Assembly: GCA_944326175.1 (NCBI GenBank)
Contig: CALVCY010000012.1
Location: forward strand, 1 to 38,400
From: an uncultured Erysipelotrichaceae bacterium
GTDB lineage: Bacteria; Bacillota_I; Bacilli_A; Erysipelotrichales; Erysipelotrichaceae
Length of the DNA: 38,400 nucleotides
Direction of reading: 5' to 3'
Shown: piece after piece, positions 20,845-30,011 of the stretch
Position numbering within the stretch: the stretch's first letter is position 1
Layout of the letters: every line of letters begins with the position of its first letter
The notes under the pieces: generated by a model
Told to the model about the DNA's origin: nothing
Seen by the model: the letters and a program-made list of their open reading frames with translations, nothing else
Database searches by the model: none
Translations under genes and position numbers: made by a program

Positions 20845-22591
20845 ACGTTTTTACCGTTCACACTCCTGTGGCGCATTGCGTCAAAGCGACGTTGGTGAAC
20901 ATGTCACATTGATCGGCTGGGTCGCCAAACGCCGCAATCTGGGCAGTTTGGTGTTTATCGATTTACGTGATCGCGAAGGGATCACCCAGATCACTTTTGA
21001 TGAAACCATGACCGATAAGATCAAGGATGTACGCAACGAATACATCCTCAAAGTCGAAGGGACAGTCGCAAAAAAGCAAACGCCGAATGACAAATTGGCC
21101 ACCGGTGCCATTGAAGTCAAAGCGGATCATGTTGAAATCATCAACACAGCAAAAACGACACCGATCATCGTTGCAGATGATACGGATGCGTTGGAAGACA
21201 CTCGTCTAAAATACCGCTATTTGGATCTGCGTCGCCCATATCTGCAAAACATGTTGCGCTTGCGTGCCAATGTTTGCAAAATCGCCCGGGATTATTTGAC
21301 GGATCAAGGATTTTTGGAAATCGAGACACCCATTTTAAGTAAATCGACACCGGAAGGTGCTCGAGATTATTTGGTTCCAAGCCGGATCAGTCATGGGGAA
21401 TTCTATGCATTGCCGCAATCTCCGCAAATCTATAAACAGTTGTGCATGATCGCTGGATTGGAAAAGTATTTTCAGATCGCTCGTTGTTTCCGGGATGAAG
21501 ATCTACGCGCTGATCGTCAGCCGGAGTTTGATCAGATCGATATCGAAATGAGCTTTGTCGAAGAGCAAGACGTGTTTGAGGTGGTCGAAGGGCTGATGGC
21601 CAAGATTTTCAAAGGGACACTTGACGTCGAGTTGCCAACCCATTTTAGGCAGATCCAATGGACGGAAGCGATGCGTAAATACGGATCGGACAAACCGGAT
21701 CTTCGCTTTGATATGCCATTACATACGCTGGATGACGTGTTTGCCAATACCGCTTTTTCCGTATTTAAAAACGTGTTGGAAAACAAAGGCCATGTGGTTG
21801 CGTTGAAAGTGGATAACGGATCGGCTCAGTTTTCGCGCAAAGCCATCGATCATTTAACGGATACGGTCAAGGTGTATGGTGCCAAGGCATTGGCTTATCT
21901 TAAATTTGATGAGACCGTAACCGGCTCGATTGCCAAAGTCTGTAGCGAAAATGAACTTGACGCAATCAAAAGGGGCATGGATGTCCATCATGGCGATATC
22001 GTATTCTTTGTTGCCGACAGTTTTAAAGTTGCGTATACGGCCATGGGCGCATTGCGCAGTAAATTAGGTCATGATCTTAATTTGATTGACCCAAATCGCT
22101 ATGAATTCGCCTGGATCACCAATTTCCCGATGTTTGAATATGATGAAGCTGAACATCGTTATGTTGCCGCACATCATCCGTTTACTTCACCGAATCTCGA
22201 AGATGTCGATAAATTGATGAGTGATCCAGCCAATTGTTATTCCAGGGCGTATGATTTGGTGCTCAACGGGTATGAGTTGCTCAGTGGTTCCATCCGTATC
22301 CATGATCAGGCATTGCAGGAAAAGGTGTTCGAAGCAATCGGCATGACGCCGGAGCAAGCCAAAGCACGCTTTGGCTTCTTCTTGGAAGCGTTCCAATATG
22401 GGACACCACCACATGGAGGAGTTGGTATCGGATTGGAACGTTTGGTCATGATTCTCGGTCACACCGACAATATCCGCGATGTGGTGGCATTCCCGAAAAC
22501 AGCCAGTGCAACCTGTTTGATGAGCAATGCACCCGATGTAGTGGATCCACAACAGTTGAAAGATCTGGGTATCGAAATCAGCAACCAATGA
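20837..22591 (+). CDS. aspS: Aspartyl-tRNA synthetase
   Basis: AspRS attaches aspartate to tRNA-Asp. The 584-residue chain has the N-terminal OB-fold anticodon-binding domain (residues 1-105). The class II catalytic core shows PQSPQIYKQL and motif 2 (FRDEDLRADRQPEFDQ, about 215-232). The GAD insertion typical of bacterial AspRS comes next. Motif 3 is GVGIGLERLVM near 530. It is full length and coupled to hisS by an 8-bp overlap, under the same T-box. Whether it also serves tRNA-Asn cannot be told from the sequence alone. Confidence 0.97.
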   Translation: MSKRFYRSHSCGALRQSDVGEHVTLIGWVAKRRNLGSLVFIDLRDREGITQITFDETMTDKIKDVRNEYILKVEGTVAKKQTPNDKLATGAIEVKADHVEIINTAKTTPIIVADDTDALEDTRLKYRYLDLRRPYLQNMLRLRANVCKIARDYLTDQGFLEIETPILSKSTPEGARDYLVPSRISHGEFYALPQSPQIYKQLCMIAGLEKYFQIARCFRDEDLRADRQPEFDQIDIEMSFVEEQDVFEVVEGLMAKIFKGTLDVELPTHFRQIQWTEAMRKYGSDKPDLRFDMPLHTLDDVFANTAFSVFKNVLENKGHVVALKVDNGSAQFSRKAIDHLTDTVKVYGAKALAYLKFDETVTGSIAKVCSENELDAIKRGMDVHHGDIVFFVADSFKVAYTAMGALRSKLGHDLNLIDPNRYEFAWITNFPMFEYDEAEHRYVAAHHPFTSPNLEDVDKLMSDPANCYSRAYDLVLNGYELLSGSIRIHDQALQEKVFEAIGMTPEQAKARFGFFLEAFQYGTPPHGGVGIGLERLVMILGHTDNIRDVVAFPKTASATCLMSNAPDVVDPQQLKDLGIEISNQ

Positions 22592-22677
22592 TTTGTCGTC
22601 AAATAATGTAAAACAATGATGAAAGCCAAATGTAAATCTTGATAATGCTATTGACAAAATTCTTTGAAGAAAAAGAG

Positions 22678-22705
22678 TTGTGCATCGTTTTGGTTTTCGT
22701 ATAAT
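22678..22705 (+). promoter_or_regulatory. Promoter of the probable 6S RNA
   Basis: TTGTGC (22678-22683) and TATAAT (22700-22705) are 16 bp apart and place the start at about 22711, exactly at the closing stem of the RNA. Confidence 0.65.
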
Positions 22706-22710
22706 GAAAG

Positions 22711-22866
22711 TGTCAAGAGGCTGCACTATTTCCGACATTTTGATATACGGGAATTCTGATTATGTTGCAGTGTGTTGAATGCCGGCTATTGTCGGAATCC
22801 TGATCTGCAAATAAGAATGCCCACCTGGATATACCCGGGGATATATCATTGCTTCTTGGCTTTTTC
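22711..22866 (+). ncRNA. ssrS: Probable 6S RNA
   Basis: A transcript of about 155 nt is predicted from its promoter. Its ends form a 10-bp closing stem with wobble pairs (GTCAAGAGGC, 22712-22721, with GCTTCTTGGC, 22851-22860) directly followed by five T, which doubles as the terminator. An inner stem TTCCGACA/TGTCGGAA follows the closing region, giving a long, interrupted hairpin as in 6S RNA, which binds the housekeeping RNA polymerase. Its position directly after aspS matches my memory of Bacillus subtilis bsrA. The segment AAGAATGCCCACCTG also looks 6S-like. It is shorter than usual, so the call is probable rather than certain. Confidence 0.65.
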
Positions 22867-22879
22867 ATTGGTTTGACCA

Positions 22880-22909
22880 TTGTCAATTTATTTCAATTGT
22901 GACTAAAAT
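22880..22909 (+). promoter_or_regulatory. Promoter of the yneF-family gene
   Basis: TTGTCA (22880-22885) and TAAAAT (22904-22909) are 18 bp apart, 30 bp before the start codon. Confidence 0.45.
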
Positions 22910-22939
22910 TTATAACGTTAAATCTAGATAGGAGAGACT

Positions 22940-23194
22940 ATGAGCCAAGTATTATGGACATCCATTGGTAGTTTGATCGTCGGTGGACTGATCGGTGCGT
23001 TCCTTGGATTTTACTTCACTCGTCGCAGCTTTGAAAAACAGCTGAAAGAAAATCCACCAGTCAGCGAAAAAATGATCCGAGCCATGTTTTTACAAATGGG
23101 ACGTAAGCCCAGTGAAGCACAGATCAATGCCGTACTCAAATCCATGGGTCAAGATCCGCACTCGAAAGAAAAATCCAGTAATAAGAAAAAATAA
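22940..23194 (+). CDS. YneF-family (UPF0154) small membrane protein
   Basis: This 84-residue protein has one N-terminal membrane segment (about 7-27, rich in Gly, ending FYFTRR). The family-specific cytoplasmic part follows (NPPVSEKMIRAMFLQMGRKP and SEAQINAVLKSM). The function of YneF is not known. The start has AGGAGAG. A terminator overlaps the stop codon, so it is a one-gene unit. Confidence 0.9.
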   Translation: MSQVLWTSIGSLIVGGLIGAFLGFYFTRRSFEKQLKENPPVSEKMIRAMFLQMGRKPSEAQINAVLKSMGQDPHSKEKSSNKKK

Positions 23195-23214
23195 GGACGT
23201 CGGTCCTTATTTTT
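23190..23214 (+). terminator. Terminator of the yneF-family gene
   Basis: AATAAGGAC (23190-23198) pairs exactly with 23203-23211 around GTCG, followed by a T-run. The stop codon lies inside the left arm. Confidence 0.8.
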
Positions 23215-23233
23215 CACATATTTGGTTTGTAGA

Positions 23234-23974
23234 ATGAATATCGTGAAGAAAAAGCATCCGATTCGTCGATTTATCATTGCCCTTGTCAGTGTACTGGTAT
23301 GCTGTGGGGTTTTCGGCGTATCGATTTTGTTGAAACAAGGTTACGACATTTATGCTGATAAAGTAAGACAACTGCCTGTGGAAAAAGCGTTTGGCATGAT
23401 CATGAAATCCGATGATTATGTTGGCTTTGATCAACTACCGAGTGATTATGTCAATGCTGTAACTTCGGTGGAAGATCATCGCTTCTTTTATCGACGTGGG
23501 ATCGATGTGATCGCTATTGGCAAAGCTTTGTTGGAAAATCTGACCAGCGGGACCATCGTACGTGGTGGTTCGACCATTACCCAACAACTTGCTAAGAATA
23601 TTTACTTTGATATGAGTCAGGTACTTTCCCGAAAGACTGCAGAGATTTTCTTTGTCAATGATATGGAGTCCAAATTTGACAAACCGACCATCTTTAGCAT
23701 TTATGTATCCATCATTAACTTTGGTGACGGTTATTTCGGTATCAAAGATGCGGCACAAGGTTATTTGAATAAATCTGTGGAGGATTTGACGTTATGTGAA
23801 AGCGCGTTATTGGCTGGATTACCCCAATCTCCCACGAATTATCAACTTTCCAATCATTCCGAGGCGACCTACAATCGCTATCTTCAAGTACTGGCAGCCA
23901 TGGTAGAATATGATCATATCACCCAACAACAGTATGATTATTGCCGTGTCAACGTTCCAGGAGGTGTGAAATGA
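23234..23974 (+). CDS. Monofunctional peptidoglycan glycosyltransferase (GT51)
   Basis: The enzyme polymerises lipid II into glycan strands outside the membrane. The 246-residue product has an N-terminal membrane anchor (about 11-34). The GT51 core follows: the catalytic Glu lies in [16 protein letters not shown] near residue 77, with the [12 protein letters not shown] motif near 115 and the second Glu region ([13 protein letters not shown] near 195). There is no transpeptidase domain, unlike class A PBPs, so it resembles MtgA. The start is uncertain: ATG at 23234 has no clear Shine-Dalgarno, and a GTG at 23225 is in frame. It shares ATGA with pyrR, an unusual pairing. Confidence 0.9.
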   Translation: MNIVKKKHPIRRFIIALVSVLVCCGVFGVSILLKQGYDIYADKVRQLPVEKAFGMIMKSDDYVGFDQLPSDYVNAVTSVEDHRFFYRRGIDVIAIGKALLENLTSGTIVRGGSTITQQLAKNIYFDMSQVLSRKTAEIFFVNDMESKFDKPTIFSIYVSIINFGDGYFGIKDAAQGYLNKSVEDLTLCESALLAGLPQSPTNYQLSNHSEATYNRYLQVLAAMVEYDHITQQQYDYCRVNVPGGVK

Positions 23975-24480
23975 GTAAAGAAATCATGGATGCGATCAGT
24001 GTCCGACGTGCATTGATCCGCATGAGCCACGAAATTTTGGAGTCTAACCATGGCTCGGATGACTTGGTTCTGGTCGGTATCGAAACCCGTGGTAAGTATC
24101 TGGCGGAAATGATCCGCGATAATATCGAATCGATCGAGGGCGTTCGTGTACCTTGCTATGCGTTAAATATCTCTGCGTATCGCGACGATGAAAAAAAGCG
24201 GGATGTCAAAATTGGAGCCATGGACATCAAAGATAAAGTCGTGGTTCTGGTCGATGATGTGTTGTTTACGGGTCGTACGATCCGCGCGGCGTTGGATGCC
24301 TTGATCGATCAAGGCCGACCGGCTTGCGTACGCTTGGCGGTATTGGTGGATCGCGGACACCGTCAATTACCGATTCGCGCGGATATGGTCGGCAAAAACG
24401 TTCCGACGTCCTCCGATGAAAGCGTTGACGTCAAACTCGAAACTGTGGACGGAACCTGTGGCGTGTATATCAACGCATAA
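23971..24480 (+). CDS. pyrR: PyrR, pyrimidine regulator / uracil phosphoribosyltransferase
   Basis: PyrR binds pyr mRNA in response to UMP and also has uracil phosphoribosyltransferase activity. The 169-residue protein shows the PRPP-binding loop [17 protein letters not shown] (about 90-106) and the C-terminal [19 protein letters not shown] typical of PyrR. Start ATG at 23971 has GGAGG 7 bp upstream and overlaps the transglycosylase stop by 4 bp. No pyrimidine biosynthesis gene follows within the window, so if it is a regulator it acts on pyr genes elsewhere. Confidence 0.95.
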   Translation: MSKEIMDAISVRRALIRMSHEILESNHGSDDLVLVGIETRGKYLAEMIRDNIESIEGVRVPCYALNISAYRDDEKKRDVKIGAMDIKDKVVVLVDDVLFTGRTIRAALDALIDQGRPACVRLAVLVDRGHRQLPIRADMVGKNVPTSSDESVDVKLETVDGTCGVYINA

Positions 24481-24507
24481 TTGATATCGTTGCAGTATTT
24501 CGAATAT

Positions 24508-24551
24508 GAAAATCATTGGCAGATCGATCAAACGGTCTGCCATTTTCATAC
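24508..24551 (+). terminator. Terminator-like hairpin after pyrR
   Basis: TGGCAGATCG (24517-24526) pairs with 24533-24542 with one wobble. Outside it, TGAAAAT pairs with ATTTTCA across a 3-nt bulge. The T-run beyond is weak. Confidence 0.55.
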
Positions 24552-24596
24552 TTATTTCAAAATTATGTGAAAAAACGGGAATAGGGTGTTTTCAAG

Positions 24597-24612
24597 TTCA
24601 CAAATTGGTGAA
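24597..24612. promoter_or_regulatory. Dyad TTCAC-N6-GTGAA upstream of PFOR
   Basis: A 5-bp dyad lies about 20 bp upstream of the PFOR -10 element (TATAAT, 24633-24638). It is a candidate operator, possibly of a redox regulator such as Rex, though the half-sites are inverted relative to the usual Rex order. Confidence 0.3.
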
Positions 24613-24665
24613 ACAAATTCAATATGACGCGATATAATCATTGACGAAAAGGAGATTAAATTCTA

Positions 24666-27600
24666 ATGAGTGAATCCAAAAAAGTATTCCAATCCATGGA
24701 TGGAAATACTGCGGCAGCCCATTGTGCGTATGCATTTACCGAAGTAGCTGCCATTTACCCGATCACCCCGAGTTCACCAATGGCTGAAGTGGTGGATTCC
24801 TGGGCAACGGCCGGTCGCAAGAATATCTTCGATTCCGTTGTCAAAGTCATCGAAATGCAATCCGAAGGCGGCGCTGCCGGTGCCGTTCATGGTGCATTGC
24901 AGGGTGGTGCGCTCGCCACGACATTTACAGCATCCCAGGGTCTGTTATTGATGATCCCGAACCTGTATAAGATGCAGGGTGAATTGTTGCCGGGTGTATT
25001 GCATGTTGCAGCGCGTTCCCTAGCTAGCCGTTCATTGAATATTTTCGGCGATCACCAGGACGTTTATGCATGCCGTCAAACTGGTGTACCGATGCTGTCC
25101 AGTCATTCCGTGCAGGAAGTCATGGATCTGGCTGGTGTCGCCCATCTTTCTGCGATTGAAGCCAGTGTCCCGTTTATTCACTTCTTTGATGGTTTCAGAA
25201 CCAGTCACGAAATTCAGAAAGTGGAAGTCATGGACTATGATTTCCTCAAGAGCCTGATCGATATGGATGCGGTCAAACGTTTCAAGGAAAATGCATTGAA
25301 CCCGCATGACAATCCGGTTGCCCGTGGCGGTAACGAAAATGATGATATTTTCTTTGCTGGTAAAGAAGCTCAGAACAGTCATTATGACAAGGTGGTTGAC
25401 ATCGTTGTCAAATACATGAATGCCATCAGTGAACATACCGGACGTCATTATGCTCCGTTTGTTTACTATGGTGCTGAAGATGCGACTCGTGTGATCATTG
25501 CCATGGGTAGTGTGACACAAACCATCGAAGAAACCGTCGACACCATGAATGCCCATGGTGAAAAAGTCGGTGTGGTCAAAGTCCACCTGTATCGTCCGTT
25601 CTCCGTCAAACATTTACTTTCCGTTTTACCGCAAACGGTGACTAAGATCGCAGTGTTGGATCGTTCCAAGGAAGTTGGGGCACGCGAACCGTTGTATCTG
25701 GATGTGGTGAATGCGTTGAAAAACCGCAAGGATATCACCATTGTTGGTGGCCGTTACGGTTTGGGAAGCCACAATACCAATCCTGGCCAGATCAAAGGCG
25801 TTTATGATGAACTGCTCAAGGATGAACCGAAAGACGAATTCACAGTCGGTATCCATGATGATGTGACGCATCTGTCTTTGGAAGAAGACAAGAACTTCCA
25901 TGTCAATGCGGACTATACCAGCTGCCTGTTCTATGGTTTGGGAAGTGACGGTACGGTTTCCGCCAATAAGAGTTCCATCAAGATCATCGGTGATAACACT
26001 GATATGTATGCACAGGGTTACTTTGCATACGATTCCAAAAAAGCCGGTGGTACGACCAGAAGCCATCTGCGTTTTGGCCCCAGCCCGATTCGCTCAACCT
26101 ATTACATCAATAATGCTGATTTCATCAGCTGCTCCTTGGACAAATACGTCTTGTCCTATGATATGCTCCATGATTTGAAAGATGGCGGTACATTCTTGCT
26201 CAATACCAGCTTTGGAGCGGATGAAATCGTCAACCGTTTGCCCAATCGCATGAAAAAGCAGATGGCTGAAAAACATGCCAAATTCTATATCATCGATGCC
26301 AACAAGATTGCCACTGAGATCGGTATGGGTCGTCGTACCAATACCATCCTGCAGTCCGCTTTCTTCAAACTGAATGAATCCATCATGCCATATGACAAAG
26401 CATTGGAACTAATGAAAGCCGCTGCTAAGAAGAGTTATGGCAAAAAAGGTGATGAGATCGTTCAACTGAACTATAAGGCGATCGACCGTGGTGCCGATGG
26501 TCTAGTCGAAGTGGCGGTTGATCCGGCCTGGGCAAATTTGGAAGTCAAGAATGTGCGTGAAGGTGCGGAACACGATTACTTCCATGATCATGTCATGGCC
26601 ATCAATGATTTGCACGGCTATGATCTGCCGGTTTCCGATTTCACCAAACACGGTATTTTGGATGGCTCCATCCTGCCCAATGTGGCCTATCGTGAAAAAC
26701 GGACCATTGCAACGATGGTTCCGACATGGAATCCGGATAACTGTATCCAGTGTGGTTTCTGTTCCTTTGTTTGCCCGCATGCAACTATCCGTACATTCCT
26801 GTTGACCGATGAAGAAGTCAAGAATGCACCGGCTGAATTTGCGACGGCCAAACCTTTGGGTGGTGCGAACGTAGCTGAATTGAAATACCGTGTTCAAGCT
26901 TCTCCGGCAAACTGCGTCGGATGTGGATTGTGTGTTGCTGAATGCCCGGGTAAGGGTGGCAACAAAGCGTTGACTATGACCGATGTCAATGTGGCTTTGG
27001 AAGAAGAACCGTTGGCCGACTACCTGTTCAACCATACCGAATACAAGAGCGGTCTGTTCCCGACAACGACTGTCAAGGGCAGCCAGTTCCTCAAACCCTA
27101 CTTCGAAGTTCCAGGAGCTTGCCCGGGTTGTGGTGAAACACCGTACTACCGTTTGGTTTCCCAGTTGTTTGGTAAAGATATGATGATCGCCAATGCAACT
27201 GGTTGCTCCATGATCTATTCTTCTGCAACCCCGAGCACTCCGTTTGTGACCGATGCCGAAGGCAATGGTCCGACATGGGCAAACTCTTTGTTTGAAGACA
27301 ATGCCGAATATGGTTTCGGTATGGGCATTGCTCAGAATTACAAACAATCCAGGATCTTCGCTATCATGGAAAACAACATGGATAGCGTCGAAGCTGAATT
27401 GAAAGAACTGTTTGTCAAATATTTGGCTGCCAAGGAGGATCGCGAAACCCAGCGTACCCTCAAACCACAGATCGTTGCCGCTGTAAAAGCCAGCAGTAAT
27501 GCTGCCGTCAAAGAGTTGCTCGATTATGAGCGTGATTTGGTCGGCAAGAGCGTTTGGATCATTGGTGGTGACGGATGGGCTTACGATATCGGCTATGGCG

Positions 27601-28199
27601 GATTGGATCATGTTTTGGCCAATGACCTCAATGTCAATGTGTTGGTTCTGGATACTGAAGTCTACTCCAATACTGGTGGTCAGGCTTCCAAATCTACCCA
27701 GGCGGCATCCATTGCTAAATTCGCTGCTGGTGGTAAACCGACAGCCAAGAAAGATTTGGGCATGATGGCCATGAGTTATGGTCACGTGTATGTGGCAAGC
27801 ATCTGCATGGGTGCGGATCGTAACCAGACCTTGAAGGCATTGCGTGAAGCCGAAAGTTATGATGGACCGAGTTTGATCATTGCTTACTCACCATGTCAGG
27901 AACACGGTGTCAAAGGTGGATTGGTCAACCAGCAAAAGGTCGAAAAAGACGCGGTGGCATGCGGATACGTCGATTTGTACCGCTATGATCCACGTCATCC
28001 AGAAGCACCGTTGACCATCGATAGCAAAGAACCGGATTACAGCAAGTTTGAAGACTTCCTGTTGGCAGAAAACCGCTATGCTCAGCTTGTCAAACTCAAA
28101 GGGGCCGATGTTGCACATCAAGCCTTCGAGAAGACCTTGAGCGACGCGAAGAAGCGCAGAGTCAACCTGGTTCACATGGTCGAACATCAGGGCGAATAA
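24666..28199 (+). CDS. nifJ: Pyruvate:ferredoxin (flavodoxin) oxidoreductase
   Basis: PFOR oxidises pyruvate to acetyl-CoA and CO2, passing electrons to ferredoxin or flavodoxin; it is the central step of anaerobic fermentation. The 1177-residue single-chain enzyme has the domain I TPP-binding region at the N-terminus (YPITPSSPMAEV near residue 34). Two [4Fe-4S] motifs follow, CIQCGFCSFVCP near 695 and CVGCGLCVAECP near 750. A third cluster motif CPGCGE lies near 820. The pyrophosphate-binding GGDGWAYDIGYGGLDH lies near 965. Length is normal for the family. The start has AGGAG, with a TATAAT -10 at 24633-24638. It is a single-gene unit with a strong terminator. Confidence 0.97.
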   Translation: MSESKKVFQSMDGNTAAAHCAYAFTEVAAIYPITPSSPMAEVVDSWATAGRKNIFDSVVKVIEMQSEGGAAGAVHGALQGGALATTFTASQGLLLMIPNLYKMQGELLPGVLHVAARSLASRSLNIFGDHQDVYACRQTGVPMLSSHSVQEVMDLAGVAHLSAIEASVPFIHFFDGFRTSHEIQKVEVMDYDFLKSLIDMDAVKRFKENALNPHDNPVARGGNENDDIFFAGKEAQNSHYDKVVDIVVKYMNAISEHTGRHYAPFVYYGAEDATRVIIAMGSVTQTIEETVDTMNAHGEKVGVVKVHLYRPFSVKHLLSVLPQTVTKIAVLDRSKEVGAREPLYLDVVNALKNRKDITIVGGRYGLGSHNTNPGQIKGVYDELLKDEPKDEFTVGIHDDVTHLSLEEDKNFHVNADYTSCLFYGLGSDGTVSANKSSIKIIGDNTDMYAQGYFAYDSKKAGGTTRSHLRFGPSPIRSTYYINNADFISCSLDKYVLSYDMLHDLKDGGTFLLNTSFGADEIVNRLPNRMKKQMAEKHAKFYIIDANKIATEIGMGRRTNTILQSAFFKLNESIMPYDKALELMKAAAKKSYGKKGDEIVQLNYKAIDRGADGLVEVAVDPAWANLEVKNVREGAEHDYFHDHVMAINDLHGYDLPVSDFTKHGILDGSILPNVAYREKRTIATMVPTWNPDNCIQCGFCSFVCPHATIRTFLLTDEEVKNAPAEFATAKPLGGANVAELKYRVQASPANCVGCGLCVAECPGKGGNKALTMTDVNVALEEEPLADYLFNHTEYKSGLFPTTTVKGSQFLKPYFEVPGACPGCGETPYYRLVSQLFGKDMMIANATGCSMIYSSATPSTPFVTDAEGNGPTWANSLFEDNAEYGFGMGIAQNYKQSRIFAIMENNMDSVEAELKELFVKYLAAKEDRETQRTLKPQIVAAVKASSNAAVKELLDYERDLVGKSVWIIGGDGWAYDIGYGGLDHVLANDLNVNVLVLDTEVYSNTGGQASKSTQAASIAKFAAGGKPTAKKDLGMMAMSYGHVYVASICMGADRNQTLKALREAESYDGPSLIIAYSPCQEHGVKGGLVNQQKVEKDAVACGYVDLYRYDPRHPEAPLTIDSKEPDYSKFEDFLLAENRYAQLVKLKGADVAHQAFEKTLSDAKKRRVNLVHMVEHQGE

Positions 28200-28222
28200 T
28201 CCCGCTTCCCTGCAAAAGGATG

Positions 28223-28260
28223 AAAGGCAATTCCGAAAGTTTCACGGAATTGCCTTTTTT
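28223..28260 (+). terminator. Terminator of PFOR
   Basis: AAAGGCAATTCCG (28223-28235) pairs exactly with 28245-28257 around a 9-nt loop and runs into six T residues. Confidence 0.9.
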
Positions 28261-28324
28261 CTGTGTGAAATGGTTTGGCGAGATTAAAATCATGGAATTG
28301 TCAGAAAATCCGAGTGATCTTTCA

Positions 28325-28333
28325 TGATAGAAT
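28325..28333 (+). promoter_or_regulatory. Extended -10 (TGaTAGAAT) of the PASTA/ABC operon
   Basis: An extended -10 element 31 bp before the start codon at 28365, with no matching -35. It follows the PFOR terminator and is the only visible promoter for the next three genes. Confidence 0.4.
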
Positions 28334-28364
28334 GGGACCATTAAGGAAAGGTTTTGAGTTTTTC

Positions 28365-29999
28365 ATGAGTGAGAATAATGAAAAGAAGGATTATCTTAGT
28401 TCGCTGATGGAAGAAGATAGCGGACCGCTTGAATCCTTTAAGGAAGAAAAAGTTGAAACGATTGCCCGACCACGTCGGAAAATCCGCAAAGTTTGGATCG
28501 TTGTGGGTGTGGTTTTGCTGGCGGCAATCGGATTTGCCATATATTGGTTTTTCTTTGCACCGAAAATCGAGGTGCCCAATTTCGTCGGTCAGAATGTTTC
28601 TAATGTAACGACATGGCTGAGCCAAAATGATATCGAACGCAGCAAAGTGGCGTTACAAGAAGAATATTCCATGGAATATGACAAAGACATGGTCATCAGC
28701 CAGAGCGTGGATGAAGGGAAAAAGATCACCACATCGACAGCGTTGACATTTGTCGTTTCTTTGGGCGCGGATCCAGATGAATCGATTACTGTTCCGGATT
28801 TGGAAAATATGAATGAAACGGAGATCCGTGCATGGATCGATGAAAACAAGTTGCAACGCACTAAAATCAACCGCCAGTATTCCAGCAGTGTGGAGGAGGG
28901 TGCGGTCATATCAGTGGATTTTGGTTCAACCGATCGTGATTATTTCACTCGCGGGTCATCGTTGACCATCAATGTTTCTCGTGGTCCGGAACCGGCCGGA
29001 ACGACCAGTGTTTCAAATTTTGTCGGCAAAGCGTATACCGAAGTGGAAAGTTGGGCCAAACAGCATGACATTACTGTAGAAAAGCTGGAATCGTTCAGTT
29101 CGAGCGTCGAAGCTGGCATGGTCATCAGCCAGTCAGTTGAAAGTGGGGAATTGCTCAAAGATGGCGATACGTTTACGGTGACCGTATCCAAGGGCAAGGG
29201 AATTACGATCCCGAATTTGGTTGGATATGATGATGTGATGTTTGAAGCATGGAAAACGGAAGCCAGTGGCTCGGGCCTCACTATTATTCCGAAGGAAGTT
29301 TATAACGAGGCTGCCGAAGGTACAGTAGTTGCGCAGGATGTTTCTGCCGGAACAACACTTGGCAGTGGTGATGTTTTGATTGTCACAGTTAGTAAGTATT
29401 TACCAATTCTCAATAGTGAGTCTTCAAGAGAATGGCTAGGGAAAGACTATATTTCCATTCAACGTTGGGCAGATGGAGTGAATGCAGATGGCGCTGACAT
29501 TCAAACCGGTGAATATGCTGGAATGTTGAACTATTCATGCTCTGATGAATTCTCGACACCTGGACAGATCGTCAATTATTGGTGTGCTGCAATCGATGGA
29601 ACTGAATTAGCGCATGGATGTGATCGACCATTGCCGCTAAATGCGCGGATTGGGATAACTGTTTCGACAGGTGCATGTACGGTTGAAGCAACGGATTCTC
29701 CTTCCCCAACATCAGCACCAGTGATAACTTTAGATTTGGCTGAGAAAGTCCCTTCTGACCTTAGTGCTTCGGATTTTGTCGCGTGGGTTCAAGCCAATGG
29801 AATCAATAATATTTCTATAGATTCGGTGGTTATTCCCTTAGAGAATAATAAAACAGCATATTATGAAGTTATAGAAACTTCTTCATGGGATCCTGTCTAT
29901 TCCTCTCGCGAAGGTGGGGAGAGAGATAAGCTATACTCCGATAAAACATATGTTGTTAAGCTTCATGATACCGTTGAAGCGGATAGTGATAATTCGTAG
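28365..29999 (+). CDS. PASTA-domain membrane protein without kinase
   Basis: This 544-residue protein has a charged cytoplasmic N-terminus (1-47) and one membrane span (about 48-70). At least four extracellular PASTA repeats follow (starting about 74, 142, 209 and 273), each opening with a V/I-P-x-hydrophobic or related stretch. Two more divergent PASTA-like units lie at about 350 and 455. A Cys-containing segment (YSCSDEF, NYWCA, GCDRP) is in the fifth. PASTA domains sense muropeptides and lipid II in PknB/StkP kinases and PBPs, but neither kinase nor transpeptidase is attached here. The start at 28365 is the best in-frame ATG, though AAGGAAAGG lies about 14 bp upstream. It probably forms an operon with the ABC exporter that starts 12 bp later. 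Confidence 0.85.
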   Translation: MSENNEKKDYLSSLMEEDSGPLESFKEEKVETIARPRRKIRKVWIVVGVVLLAAIGFAIYWFFFAPKIEVPNFVGQNVSNVTTWLSQNDIERSKVALQEEYSMEYDKDMVISQSVDEGKKITTSTALTFVVSLGADPDESITVPDLENMNETEIRAWIDENKLQRTKINRQYSSSVEEGAVISVDFGSTDRDYFTRGSSLTINVSRGPEPAGTTSVSNFVGKAYTEVESWAKQHDITVEKLESFSSSVEAGMVISQSVESGELLKDGDTFTVTVSKGKGITIPNLVGYDDVMFEAWKTEASGSGLTIIPKEVYNEAAEGTVVAQDVSAGTTLGSGDVLIVTVSKYLPILNSESSREWLGKDYISIQRWADGVNADGADIQTGEYAGMLNYSCSDEFSTPGQIVNYWCAAIDGTELAHGCDRPLPLNARIGITVSTGACTVEATDSPSPTSAPVITLDLAEKVPSDLSASDFVAWVQANGINNISIDSVVIPLENNKTAYYEVIETSSWDPVYSSREGGERDKLYSDKTYVVKLHDTVEADSDNS

Positions 30000-30011
30000 A
30001 AAGGAATATTT

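Noticed and set aside
24298..24315. 18-bp perfect palindrome GCCTTGATCGATCAAGGC in pyrR
   Set aside because: It encodes conserved-looking residues (ALIDQG) and has no loop. Frequent ATCGAT-type strings in this genome make chance likely, so no function is claimed.
23971..24480. Start of a pyr biosynthetic operon with pyrR
   Set aside because: A hairpin follows pyrR and the next gene is PFOR; no pyrimidine gene or PyrR-binding leader is visible nearby.
26502..27785. 427-codon open frame on the minus strand across the PFOR gene
   Set aside because: It is antisense to the conserved iron-sulfur and TPP-binding part of PFOR, has no ribosome site, and its sequence has no recognisable domain. Long shadow frames are expected opposite this codon usage.
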